A stretch of 64,000 nt of DNA from contig NZ_QOCG01000009.1 of the NCBI RefSeq assembly GCF_003318235.1, positions 245,383-309,382 of the forward strand, given 5' to 3'. Below the pieces are notes generated by a model. That model did no database searches. It worked only from the letters and a program-made list of their open reading frames with translations, and was not told the DNA's origin. Each line of letters begins with the position of its first letter. The first letter of the stretch is position 1. Below, in pieces: positions 28,346 to 36,366 of this stretch. The position numbers and the translations under genes are program-made. Origin of the DNA: Loktanella sp. D2R18 (lineage in GTDB: Bacteria; Pseudomonadota; Alphaproteobacteria; Rhodobacterales; Rhodobacteraceae).

Positions 28346-28599
28346 TGAAGCATCCGCTGGTGCTCTCGCTGGGCATTGGCATGGCGGTCGTCAATGTAGA
28401 TCGCGAGGTCTTTGACATGTACACCCTTAAAACCTTTTTGGCTATTTTCCATACGAACAAGTGGAAGATCAATACTGCCGTCAGTTACTTTTCTTAAAAA
28501 AACGTTCTTATCTATACCAAAATAATCACTAGCAACATCAGCTACTGGGATTAGTGGTTTACCATCGTACTGGCAAAATAACATCATGAGTGTGTTCAA
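28342..28599 (-). CDS. Pyocin-activator PrtN-like DNA-binding protein
   Basis: An 85-residue protein resembling PrtN (PyocinActivator family): MNTLMMLFCQYDGKPLIPVADVASDYFG, KVTDGSIDLPLVRMENSQKG, then GVHVKDLAIYIDDR. The layout resembles a small winged-helix excisionase or activator. The start is a TTG with a strong AAGGAGGT seven bases upstream. Next to the integrase, it may act as directionality factor or as an activator of the divergent operon across a 325-base control region. Confidence 0.8.
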   Translation of the reverse strand: MNTLMMLFCQYDGKPLIPVADVASDYFGIDKNVFLRKVTDGSIDLPLVRMENSQKGFKGVHVKDLAIYIDDRHANAQREHQRMLH

Positions 28600-28924
28600 T
28601 TCCGGACCTCCTTTATAAATTATTTGTCGAGCACATACCTAGCCTGTTTAAGTTTGTCGGTCAAAGTTACACCTAGCACAAAAGACGATTTTGATCTTTT
28701 CGCACATCTGCTAACAACTTGTTTTTAAATGTAAATCAAACTTTTTAATTTTCGCGATTCAACTTTGTTACATTGCGATACCCTCCAAGCACCGCCGACG
28801 CCCTTAGCCATCTAGCAAAAAAATAATCTGATCACTTTTTTCAATTTCATTGAAATGTGCGAAAAGCTACAAAAAGAATGTGGTGGAAACCTATGACCCA
28901 GACTGAGGGGAGGAAAGCTGACAG
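28600..28924. promoter_or_regulatory. Divergent control region of the element
   Basis: An AT-rich gene-free stretch between the PrtN-like gene and the rightward operon. It contains a palindrome TTTCAAT-TTC-ATTGAAA (28839-28855) and a distant perfect inverted repeat CTTTTCGCAC (28696-28705) / GTGCGAAAAG (28857-28866). These are candidate operators for PrtN-like or host/phage regulators. GGGGAGG lies just upstream of the gene at 28925. Confidence 0.5.
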
Positions 28925-29329
28925 ATGCACGAAGTAATAGAAACTCGCGGCGACCTAACATGCGAAGTAGACGCCAACGAAGCGACGACAGAATATCAGG
29001 CCATCTTAAAGTATAAAGGCTACGAGCAAGGAAGGTTTTCAGGCCGTACCCTTGCCGCAGTGCGAGAACAGTTTGCAATGATCGCGGACTACATTGACGT
29101 CGGGAGCATCGTTCGCGGTGGGGTCATTTTGACAGGCTACTTCAACGGCGACTTCAAAGGGGACGTGTTGAGCGTCGATGGCGAAGTGTTAGGTGCGTGG
29201 CACTCGGACGACGAAGAATGGTGCTATCTGACATTGACCGGAATGACAGAGCATGAACTTGCCGCACCCTCGCCATGGATGCTGCATGATAGTATTATTG
29301 ATTTGTATAGAGACGCCAATTCAGCCTAG
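28925..29329 (+). CDS. Hypothetical protein of the element
   Basis: A 134-residue acidic protein with alternating strands and no membrane segment. It begins MHEVIETRGDLTCEVD and ends SIIDLYRDANSA. GGGGAGGAAAG lies upstream at good spacing, so the gene is probably translated well. First rightward gene after the control region. No family recognised. Confidence 0.55.
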   Translation: MHEVIETRGDLTCEVDANEATTEYQAILKYKGYEQGRFSGRTLAAVREQFAMIADYIDVGSIVRGGVILTGYFNGDFKGDVLSVDGEVLGAWHSDDEEWCYLTLTGMTEHELAAPSPWMLHDSIIDLYRDANSA

Positions 29330-29402
29330 ATATTACCGACAAGAAGACCCAAAATAACGCAAAATAATGTGACCCTTTTCCGTCCAGTTTCGAGACTCCG
29401 CC

Positions 29403-29446
29403 CCTTATTTGTGATATATTTACATCACCAAAGCAAAGCAATAAGG
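29403..29446 (+). promoter_or_regulatory. Inverted repeats before the small-gene operon
   Basis: GTGAT (29411-29415) and ATCAC (29424-29428) form an inverted pair around an AT-rich centre, nested inside CCTTATT (29403-29409) / AATAAGG (29440-29446). They lie just before the TTG-started gene at 29458 and may be an operator. Confidence 0.35.
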
Positions 29447-29457
29447 GACTGAAAGAT

Positions 29458-29712
29458 TTGTCAAATTTTACTATAACGCGCGCGAACCTGCGCGCCGTCA
29501 CGGGATGGGGAGACCAACGCGTCCGTACACTCCTCCAAAACCCCCGAAAACTACTATTTGTAACTAAACCGACGGAAAAAGGCGGACGAAACGTCGAGTA
29601 CTTTTCTGCGTTGGATATTGTTACGCGATTACGTGAAAAAGATGTTCCAGATGAGTGCATCACAGAGCTGCTCGCGATTGACGCGCAGCGTCGTGCAGCG
29701 GGAGCCTCTTGA
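29458..29712 (+). CDS. Small winged-helix-like (Nu1-like) DNA-binding protein
   Basis: An 84-residue basic protein: ITRANLRAVTGWGDQRVRTLL, then a wing-like KGGRNVEYFSALDIVTRLR. This resembles the winged-helix N-domain seen in MerR-like and lambda Nu1-like proteins (helix-turn-helix, glycine-rich wing, YxxxDI helix). The start is TTG with AAGGGA nine bases upstream. Its stop overlaps the next ATG (TGATG), and a terminase-small-subunit-like gene is second downstream. A role in packaging-site or replication-site binding is inference. Confidence 0.55.
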   Translation: MSNFTITRANLRAVTGWGDQRVRTLLQNPRKLLFVTKPTEKGGRNVEYFSALDIVTRLREKDVPDECITELLAIDAQRRAAGAS

Positions 29713-30170
29713 TGGAAACTGAGCACGAAAATTATTCACGCATCCAAAATGCACGCAATTGTCTAAAACCTGATGAATTGACCCGCCTCGCCAGTGGAGA
29801 AACGCGCCTTGAGGTGGCCATTAGCCGCCAATACGGAGATTCCATTTCCGAAAATACCGTAAAGGGTATTGTAGATTCATTAGTGGTGCAGCCGGAATCT
29901 CTTACCACTTTGATGGGGTCAATCGATGAATGGCCTAGCGATTCAAACGGGTGGACTGCGTTCGCAAAAGAAATGGTTACACGTAGCGACGCGGCACAAC
30001 GCGATATCGCGCATAAGAATGCAACAGCCATAGCACAATACAAGCGCGAGGCATTGGAGGCCCTAAATCCCCAGCAAAAGATAAACTGGGCACGTTCCGG
30101 CGAGCTAGATTCCTTTCTAGACAAACAGGCCCACGCAAAACTCGAAGAAAGCCTGAATCGTGGCTGGTGA
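29712..30170 (+). CDS. Hypothetical protein of the element
   Basis: A 152-residue soluble protein, mainly helical, with a C-terminal charged region (KREALEALNPQQKINWARSG, DSFLDKQAHAKLEESL). Translationally coupled to the gene before (TGATG) and overlapping the gene after by 11 bases, so it belongs to one operon. No family recognised. Confidence 0.55.
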   Translation: METEHENYSRIQNARNCLKPDELTRLASGETRLEVAISRQYGDSISENTVKGIVDSLVVQPESLTTLMGSIDEWPSDSNGWTAFAKEMVTRSDAAQRDIAHKNATAIAQYKREALEALNPQQKINWARSGELDSFLDKQAHAKLEESLNRGW

Positions 30171-30636
30171 CTCAGGGGCTACGCCCCTAACCGACAAACG
30201 TCTTGAAGCCTTCTGTAAGCTGATTGCCCTTGAAGAAAAATCGCAGGCGGCGGCATGGACTGAATCCGCTCCCACCCAAATTACGTTTGAGAGCGCCAGT
30301 AATGGAGGTAGTCGTGCTATGCGCCGCAAAAACGTGGCAGATCGTATAGCATGGCTGCGCAAAGAGCGCGCTGCTGCACAGGCCGCTACGCAGCCGATAC
30401 AGAATGACCCGTTGATTATCATGGCGACTGTCTCTGAGGTCCTAAAGAAAGCGTATATCGCTGCAAAAGAAGAAGGGTTTCCGGCTGCTAAACTAGCCAT
30501 GGTTCGAAAAGCTTGGAGTATGCACGTTGGCCGATTTTCAGCGATGAAGGTGAACCACAAACCTGTAGCAGTATCGTCCGGCATTGAAGCGACATCGTTC
30601 TGGGATAAAATTGGTGGGTGCGAATGTCACAAATAG
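30160..30636 (+). CDS. Terminase small-subunit-like protein
   Basis: A 158-residue protein. TPLTDKRLEAFCKLIALEEK begins it in the manner of small terminases, followed by AMRRKNVADRIAWLRKERAA, like the second helix pair (ASKLLxxxxVxxRIxxLR). A central SEVLKKAYIAAKEEGFPAAK resembles the oligomerisation region (xELexArxxAxexGxxxAA). Small terminases recognise phage DNA for packaging. No large terminase is nearby, which is a mark of satellites that redirect helper packaging. The start is a GTG overlapping the gene before. The match is from memory of the pattern only; it could be another DNA-binding protein. Confidence 0.45.
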   Translation: MAGDSGATPLTDKRLEAFCKLIALEEKSQAAAWTESAPTQITFESASNGGSRAMRRKNVADRIAWLRKERAAAQAATQPIQNDPLIIMATVSEVLKKAYIAAKEEGFPAAKLAMVRKAWSMHVGRFSAMKVNHKPVAVSSGIEATSFWDKIGGCECHK

Positions 30637-30908
30637 ATTCAGATGTCGGGTTTCTCATTCAAGAATCCTGTGAAACCCTCCAGCGATTTTCTGAGAACCC
30701 GAAAGATTATAAAATTGAAACGATTGTGCAATGTGTCGATCTCGTCTCTAGCTTAATCAAGAGAGTTGAGGGGATTTCATTAGAGAGCGAAGGTGTAGCG
30801 CGTAGCGCGATTCAGCCCATGTCAAAAGTGCGTCTGTTAACGAAAATCATTGACGAAGCCCGTCCACCTTGCTTCACTTGTGGCAACTGGCGCGACATCC
30901 CCGAATAA
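30624..30908 (+). CDS. Small hypothetical protein with terminal Cys pair
   Basis: A 94-residue mostly helical protein (MSQIDSDVGFLIQESCETLQ) ending PPCFTCGNWRDIPE, where CFTCGNW looks like half of a zinc ribbon. It overlaps the terminase-like gene by 13 bases and is probably the last gene of this small operon. No family recognised. Confidence 0.5.
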   Translation: MSQIDSDVGFLIQESCETLQRFSENPKDYKIETIVQCVDLVSSLIKRVEGISLESEGVARSAIQPMSKVRLLTKIIDEARPPCFTCGNWRDIPE

Positions 30909-31081
30909 CATCATCGGCTCATCCCTAGCGATGTTGCAAAGGGATGCGCAGGGCGAAAACACCTAGCGCACCCCAACTTGAAAACCAAACGACTCCTCGT
31001 GTCACGTGCGACCACGAGACCTCGAATAAGCACACAAACATCCAAATCCCGAATATGGAAATATTATGAAGAATATCTAAA

Positions 31082-31393
31082 ATGACTGATCCATCACAAA
31101 CAGACGCTTTCGCAACAGTGCTAGAAAAAGGCCTCGACGCCCTTCGAGCACTATTAGGAGCAGATGCCATAACAGACCTGATAGGTGCAGATACATGCTA
31201 TGAATTGCCGATGGGGCAATTCGAGATTGCCATTGGCGACGGAGAAATTCTGCCACCCCTGATAGCATCAATGGCAGGATTTATACAGCGCAATGACGGG
31301 CGTTGGTATTTCGGAGATGGGGCTGCAACCTTACTGGAAGTGCCTCAAGACCTTTTGGCGAACTACCTAAAGGACCTCGCTACCCACATATAG
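31082..31393 (+). CDS. Hypothetical protein of the element
   Basis: A 103-residue acidic protein (MTDPSQTDAFATVLEKGLDA to LANYLKDLATHI) without signal or membrane segments. It is preceded by 173 bases without genes and followed by a strong hairpin, so it may be a single-gene unit. No family recognised; could be a small regulator or anti-defence protein, but there is no evidence. Confidence 0.5.
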   Translation: MTDPSQTDAFATVLEKGLDALRALLGADAITDLIGADTCYELPMGQFEIAIGDGEILPPLIASMAGFIQRNDGRWYFGDGAATLLEVPQDLLANYLKDLATHI

Positions 31394-31401
31394 ACTCTTA
31401 A

Positions 31402-31453
31402 TGGTGGTGACGGGCGTTCTGCGCTGATCAAAACCGCAGAACGCCCGCCACCA
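31402..31453. terminator. Large hairpin before the replication gene
   Basis: CGGGCGTTCTGCG (31411-31423) pairs perfectly with CGCAGAACGCCCG (31435-31447) around an 11-base loop. An outer TGGTGG/CCACCA pair extends the stem after a short bulge. It follows the gene at 31082 and is probably a terminator, although no T-run follows. Confidence 0.55.
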
Positions 31454-31679
31454 ATAAGGTACTCTCTTGTAAATATGGTTATAGTATAACACATAAATAA
31501 TGTCAATACAGACCTGACATTAATGGTTGACTTTATGCGAGAGCGCATATAACAGAAAAGTACCCCCGGCATTCGAACGCGATTCGAACCGGAATATATA
31601 CCTGCTTCCGCTGAACTTTAGTTCAAATGCCGTCGCTGCGAATATTCCACATACGGGCGTCCCCCCACACAAATCAGGC

Positions 31680-33782
31680 ATGCATAAACGCGTGCCCATT
31701 TTTCATGACATAAATATAGGTAATCTCTTGTACAACTCGATACACACAAATGATAGACACGGGGCAGTGTTACGCTCAGGCTCACGTAAGCACGCCACCG
31801 ATAGCGGGACACTCTCTGAAACCACAAAATCATCCCGCCGTAGACGCCGTAACGCCAACGCTCCCTCGACAAAACCTGCCAATGTAGCGCCCCCCCAAAC
31901 GCCCGAAGAAGAAGCGTTAGCATTACCAAAAGGCATCAGCGACCCGGACGTGCTGAAGTTTTTGGAAAAACAGTACGCAGGCAATATTTCCACATCCGAC
32001 AAAAATCTAATGTTTTCAGCGCTCGCTCGCACCACAGCGCTAGGCAAACGCGATTTAACTAAAATGTGGAAAGGCATAGAAACCTTGGCTAGCAAGGGGA
32101 AATCGACAGATTTGAGCGATTCCAAATTCTTTCCAGTCGTTAACCAGTGGGACTTTGACAAGCTTGTGGAATATGCACAGCGCCGTCTTGCAGATGAAAA
32201 CGAAAAAGACCCTTTTCTGTTTCATTTTTCAGGCGAACTTGCACGTCTGACAACATCCGAAGACGGGACTATACGTATTGAGACCATGAATCAAAACCAG
32301 TTTGAACATGAACTGAATCGCGTCTCGAAGTGGAGTCACGCAACAGTCTCTGGCGATAGCGAGACAGAGCGTGGTGTAGCATGTCCAACTGACGTGGCAC
32401 GTCATATATTCAACGGCCCACGAAGCGATTTTCTGCCTCTTAATAGATTGGTTGCCGTTCCGACATTCACAAAGCAAAAAATGATCACCACCCCCGGCTA
32501 CAAAGATGGTATTTACTACATGCCCCAAAAGGGTTTGAGCTTGCCAACTTTGGAACTAGCACCTTCCGAAGATCGAGTAAGACAAGCAATATACGATCTT
32601 GCTGACCTTTTCGCGGACATTCCATTGGATGGCATGTCGCGTAAAGAATTTATGAACGCCATAGATAATGGTCAGGATGTGTCGTCGTTCTCGCATTTAC
32701 TATCCTATGGGCTCTCATCTGTGGTACGTGAACTGATTGATGGCCCTGTTGCCGGACATTTAGCACGTAAGGATAAGCCGCGCAGCGGCGCGACTTTGGC
32801 ACTTACGATTATGGAACGCGTTGCAACGTGTCAGCCATCTGCTCCGCAATCCCTGCCTGTTCGTGAAGAAGAAGTACAAAAGACTATCATGAGTATTTTT
32901 CGCGAAGGCGCGAGCTACGTCCTCTTTGATAATATCAAAGGCGGCGCAGAAATAGAGTCAGACGCGTTGGCGGCTGCTATGACGGCTTACCCAACTTATA
33001 AGGGTCGCATACTTGGTGCCAGCACTATGGCAACGGTTCCGGCTAACGCCGTATTTGGTTTCACTGGAAATCGTTCGGCGTTATCCCCCCAACTTGCAGA
33101 ACGCATGTTGTTGATCGACATCGACCCCAAGATGGAAAGTCCGGGTACGCGTGCGCCCTCTAGCTTCAAATGTGACCTTACTAGCGAGGTGCAGAAGAAC
33201 GCGGGGCACTATCTAGGATGCCTGCTGACGTTAGTGCATAATTGGATTGCCAAGGGGTGCCCAGAGTGGACAGGCACGCCCCTAGGCGGTTTCGAGCGCC
33301 ATGCAGCAGTCGTAGGAGGCGTATTGGAAGCGGCAGGCGTGTTTGGCTTCATGAAGAACCGCGACAAGCTGAACGCACTTGTGAAAACTGATGACCCAAT
33401 TTCGGATTTTATGGATGCGTTGATTGCGGAAAACCAAGAAACGGGCAGTCAATTTGACGGCACACTCTTCAAAGTGGGTTCAACAGACTCAGACCTACCA
33501 ATCTCTTTAAGAAACAACCGCGTATTATCGTTCAGCGACATTTTGAACCAAGCACAGATTGCCTTGCCAAACTTTGGATACAAGACAGCGGCAGATGGTG
33601 AGGTGTTCTATCCAGCCTCTGCCAACAGCCGTATTGCACAACGTATTAAGAACCTTGAAGGCACTGTTCGTAATGGTGAAGGCGAAACGGCTGGGCGTTG
33701 GATTTTGCAAGAGCATCCGGAATCCACGAAGAAGAGTGGCAAACTGTATTACCTCAGACATTTGGATGATTTAGCCGCGTAG
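31680..33782 (+). CDS. Phage/plasmid-type replication ATPase (D5-like helicase)
   Basis: About 700 residues. An N-terminal basic, low-complexity stretch (KSSRRRRRNANAPS) leads to an unknown middle region and a C-terminal AAA+ domain. Around residue 364 the P-loop position reads DKPRSGATLAL, with Ala where Lys is usual. VLFDNIKGG (residue 414) fits Walker B, FTGNRSALS (461) sensor 1, and LAERMLLIDID the arginine-finger strand. The segment resembles replication helicases of phages and islands. No primase motif was seen. The start is uncertain: ATG 31680 is used; TTG 31728 has better ribosome-site spacing (TAGGT) and TTG 31527 is also open. Iterons follow directly. Confidence 0.7.
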   Translation: MHKRVPIFHDINIGNLLYNSIHTNDRHGAVLRSGSRKHATDSGTLSETTKSSRRRRRNANAPSTKPANVAPPQTPEEEALALPKGISDPDVLKFLEKQYAGNISTSDKNLMFSALARTTALGKRDLTKMWKGIETLASKGKSTDLSDSKFFPVVNQWDFDKLVEYAQRRLADENEKDPFLFHFSGELARLTTSEDGTIRIETMNQNQFEHELNRVSKWSHATVSGDSETERGVACPTDVARHIFNGPRSDFLPLNRLVAVPTFTKQKMITTPGYKDGIYYMPQKGLSLPTLELAPSEDRVRQAIYDLADLFADIPLDGMSRKEFMNAIDNGQDVSSFSHLLSYGLSSVVRELIDGPVAGHLARKDKPRSGATLALTIMERVATCQPSAPQSLPVREEEVQKTIMSIFREGASYVLFDNIKGGAEIESDALAAAMTAYPTYKGRILGASTMATVPANAVFGFTGNRSALSPQLAERMLLIDIDPKMESPGTRAPSSFKCDLTSEVQKNAGHYLGCLLTLVHNWIAKGCPEWTGTPLGGFERHAAVVGGVLEAAGVFGFMKNRDKLNALVKTDDPISDFMDALIAENQETGSQFDGTLFKVGSTDSDLPISLRNNRVLSFSDILNQAQIALPNFGYKTAADGEVFYPASANSRIAQRIKNLEGTVRNGEGETAGRWILQEHPESTKKSGKLYYLRHLDDLAA

Positions 33783-33788
33783 CGGCGA

Positions 33789-34105
33789 GGGTGCAGGGTG
33801 GGTGCAGGGTCATACCCTCCCCCTTTTTTGGGGACCCTGCCCCCCCTGCAAAATAGATTCACGCGCACAGCTTTATGCAATTTTAGGGTGCAGGGCATAC
33901 CCTACACCTACCCTGCACCCACCCTGCACCTTTCGATAAGTTATTGCTTTAATTCAAATTAATATAATTTAGGGGGTAGGGTAGTAGGTTATTTTTATTT
34001 GGAGATATTGGGAGGAAGTAATATATTTTTACCTAAAATAGGGTAAAAACAGTGTAAAAATATATCATATTGGTGGAGGAGCGGCTAAGGGAAAACCCTG
34101 CACCC
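33789..34105. other. Candidate replication origin: six 11-bp iterons and an AT-rich tract
   Basis: GGGTGCAGGGT occurs in direct tandem at 33789-33799 and 33800-33810, with a variant (last base C) at 33886-33896. The reverse complement ACCCTGCACCC is at 33910-33920, 33921-33931 (last base T) and 34095-34105. Degenerate copies lie around 33835-33850. Between the reverse copies, 33932-34075 is very AT-rich. Iterons flanking an AT-rich stretch right after a replicative helicase gene match satellite and plasmid origins. Confidence 0.65.
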
Positions 34106-34594
34106 TCCCCCCCAACATGTCGTAAATGGCGCAAACAACCCGCCCCAAAAGCAGCCTTCGACTTCACCACCTTCGCAAATCTATTATAATCGGCATTCTC
34201 GCGAAACGGCTTCAACATCGCGCGAACTCTTCTCATATTTTGTCAGTTTTACACACACGTGCGACACCAACAGACGCTTATAGCTAATGAAAAGCTCTAC
34301 GGGCGCGCGCACCCTAATAAGCACTAAAATGCCTCTCAGAGTTTTCCGCATGTTTATGATAAGAATGGAACTTAATGATCCTGAATGTTGGAAGGCAATA
34401 TCTAAGTGCGTCTTGCCAGAGTTTCTAGGACGCTTTAACTGACGCTACAAATGCATCTGAAAGTTAAATCTGACTGAGCCGACTTTCGCTATACCAGCGA
34501 ACGCCAACTGATTAATTTTGCACGCCGATGTCTGCTCTGCGGACAAACCCGACTTTGCTCGCTAGAAAATCAAAGTCCGCTTTCGGCAACCCTG
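34106..34594. other. Gene-free stretch after the origin
   Basis: About 490 bases with no credible gene on either strand. A frame on the minus strand at 34033-34236 crosses the iterons and has no ribosome site. The stretch separates the replication part from the metal-efflux cargo. Confidence 0.5.
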
Positions 34595-35161
34595 CTAAAG
34601 GTAACGCCGCACTTTAGCTTTGTAGGTTCTAAAATCCGCCCCATAGGTGTCTTCAAGCCAAGGTTCTTCCGCGAATGGTGCAGCCGCCAAAACCAAGACG
34701 CCGAACGCTGCGATAAATGCCGCCCATCCAGACGCTGAAAGCACTGCCCATCCCACGAGAATGACCATATCCGCCACGTATTGCGGGTTACGGGAATACC
34801 GATAGAGACCATCTGCTTTCAACTCAGCAACTTCGCCACTGGTCGCGCCAAATCCAATTTTTCGGACCCCCATCCAGACGACGACGTTACCGGCGATCAT
34901 CAGAGTAGGACCAATACCCCACCGGACGAACGCGGGCCAATCAAAGCTGTTCCAGTTTGCAATACCCAGCACCAACGTTGCGGCAAATATTGAAATTGTG
35001 GCCAGCCAGACCCGAAGCTTGATGCCAGTTGTGGCTTTCTTTGGCGGCCAGATACGACGCTCAGGAAACGCGATGGACCACCCGAACGCAGCAAGCAAAT
35101 AGCAACCTGCGATCCCACCTCCCAAAACGGCTAGGGTTTCGATGTTACTCAGCATGGTCAT
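34595..35161 (-). CDS. Isoprenylcysteine methyltransferase-like (ICMT/PEMT family) membrane protein
   Basis: A 188-residue membrane protein with about five helices. The family C-terminus is clear: DGLYRYSRNPQYVADM, then FAEEPWLEDTYGADFRTYKAKVRRYL, which binds SAM in this methyltransferase superfamily. The ATG at 35161 has GGAAAG eight bases upstream and overlaps the end of the cation transporter gene. It is third in an operon ICMT-like, cation transporter, ICMT-like. The role next to metal efflux is unknown; a lipid substrate is likely. Confidence 0.78.
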   Translation of the reverse strand: MTMLSNIETLAVLGGGIAGCYLLAAFGWSIAFPERRIWPPKKATTGIKLRVWLATISIFAATLVLGIANWNSFDWPAFVRWGIGPTLMIAGNVVVWMGVRKIGFGATSGEVAELKADGLYRYSRNPQYVADMVILVGWAVLSASGWAAFIAAFGVLVLAAAPFAEEPWLEDTYGADFRTYKAKVRRYL

Positions 35162-35828
35162 GCCCATGACTTTCCAGCGCGCCAATGTCCTCGCCTGAGC
35201 GCAGTTCTTGCCAAGCTTGAACGAGAATAAGCTGGGCTGACCGCAAGAACAGTCCTGCCATGATGATCGCTACGATGAGGTCAGGCCACGCCGAAGCCGT
35301 CAGAAAGACCGCGAAACTTGCAATCATGACAGCGACATTGCCGATGGCATCATTGCGCGAACACAACCAGACAGAACGCACGTTGGCGTCACCGTCCTTG
35401 TAGCGCATCAGAAGCAGGACACTTGCCAAGTTCGCGGCCAGCGCCAGCAGCCCGATCAAACCCATAATCTGCGCGCTTGGAACGCCCAGAATGAATATCT
35501 GGTAAACCGTCGAGCCAAAGACCCAAAGGCCCATAAACAGTAAGCTCAACCCTTTGATCAGCGCAGCGGTTGAACGAACCTTGAGGCTCATCCCAATGAC
35601 CGCGAGACTGAGGCCATAGGTCAATGCATCCCCCAGAAAGTCGAGGGCATCTGCTTGCAATGCCTGCGACCCAGCAAGTTTTCCTGCCGACATTTCTACA
35701 AAGAACATGGCCGCATTTATGAAGATAACGCCCCACAGAACTCGCTTGTAAGCTGGATCAACACCATCAAATTTTGGGTTGCCAGAGCAACCGCACGCGA
35801 CTTCGGTTTTGCTGATTGTTTCAGTCAT
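35145..35828 (-). CDS. Cation diffusion facilitator (CDF) transporter
   Basis: A 227-residue inner-membrane divalent-cation/proton antiporter. The N-terminus has a Cys-containing ACGCSGNP, then six helices with the metal-site Asp pattern (SQALQADALDFLGDALTYG and SVWLCSRNDAIGNVAVM). The C-terminus ends HGHDHAE, a His-rich tail; the large cytoplasmic domain of full CDFs is missing, as in the short forms. ATG 35828 is used; upstream in-frame codons to 35951 lie inside the neighbouring gene. Likely substrates are Zn, Co or Cd, given the MerR regulator next door. Confidence 0.88.
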   Translation of the reverse strand: MTETISKTEVACGCSGNPKFDGVDPAYKRVLWGVIFINAAMFFVEMSAGKLAGSQALQADALDFLGDALTYGLSLAVIGMSLKVRSTAALIKGLSLLFMGLWVFGSTVYQIFILGVPSAQIMGLIGLLALAANLASVLLLMRYKDGDANVRSVWLCSRNDAIGNVAVMIASFAVFLTASAWPDLIVAIIMAGLFLRSAQLILVQAWQELRSGEDIGALESHGHDHAE

Positions 35829-36294
35829 GTGATGTTCCTCGTTTTGTGCGGATGAAAAGCCAACGCGGGACACACGCCGCATAGTCTTCAAAGGGTTTTC
35901 CAAAAGTCCGAACGAGGGCTTCTTCCTCGCCCCTGATCTGAAAACGATCAATTGTCAGGAAGAATGCGACAACGGCCAAGACTGCACCGACCGCCCCTAG
36001 CCAAAGGGCAAAGGCGATCAAGATAATCAGCATTCCCACATACATCGGATTACGCGTTACGCTGTAGATACCGTCCGTCACCAATGTGCTCGCCAATTCT
36101 GGTGATTGCGGGTTCACGGTTGTCTTGTGGCGGATAAAGCTCAAGACTGCGGGCAGTAGAAACAGTGCTCCCGCTGTTGCAGTCGCGGCAATCAACCACG
36201 TGGGTGTTTCAAAAGCCGCCAGCGGGACGAATGCGGCAAGCAAGCTTGCCATCACCATGCAAAATGCCAGTTGTGCGAGTGGGGGTATGTTCAT
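35821..36294 (-). CDS. Isoprenylcysteine methyltransferase-like membrane protein
   Basis: A 157-residue protein with four or five helices. The SAM-binding part reads TDGIYSVTRNPMYVGMLIIL, then EEEALVRTFGKPFEDYAACVPRW. First gene of the MerR-controlled operon; its stop overlaps the transporter start by eight bases. It belongs to the same superfamily as the gene at 34595 but a different subgroup. Two such enzymes around one transporter is unusual. Confidence 0.82.
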   Translation of the reverse strand: MNIPPLAQLAFCMVMASLLAAFVPLAAFETPTWLIAATATAGALFLLPAVLSFIRHKTTVNPQSPELASTLVTDGIYSVTRNPMYVGMLIILIAFALWLGAVGAVLAVVAFFLTIDRFQIRGEEEALVRTFGKPFEDYAACVPRWLFIRTKRGTSHD

Positions 36295-36323
36295 GAAGAC
36301 GCTTCCATATTCGATTCTTCACA

Positions 36324-36354
36324 ACTATAATTCCTCTAGCCACTAGAGCTTCAA
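36324..36354 (-). promoter_or_regulatory. MerR-type promoter of the efflux operon
   Basis: On the minus strand TTGAAG (-35, 36349-36354) and TATAGT (-10, 36324-36329) are separated by 19 bases. The spacer holds the perfect dyad CTCTAG-TGG-CTAGAG. A long 19-base spacer with a central dyad is the hallmark of promoters twisted open by MerR-family activators. Confidence 0.8.
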
Positions 36355-36366
36355 GAGGAAAATTCG

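Noticed and set aside
33789..33931. Iterons read as a CRISPR array
   Set aside because: Units are 11 bases, in both orientations, and partly in direct tandem without spacers.
34033..34236. Minus-strand 67-aa frame over the iteron/AT-rich region
   Set aside because: It crosses an iteron and the AT-rich tract, has no ribosome site and no resemblance to a protein family.
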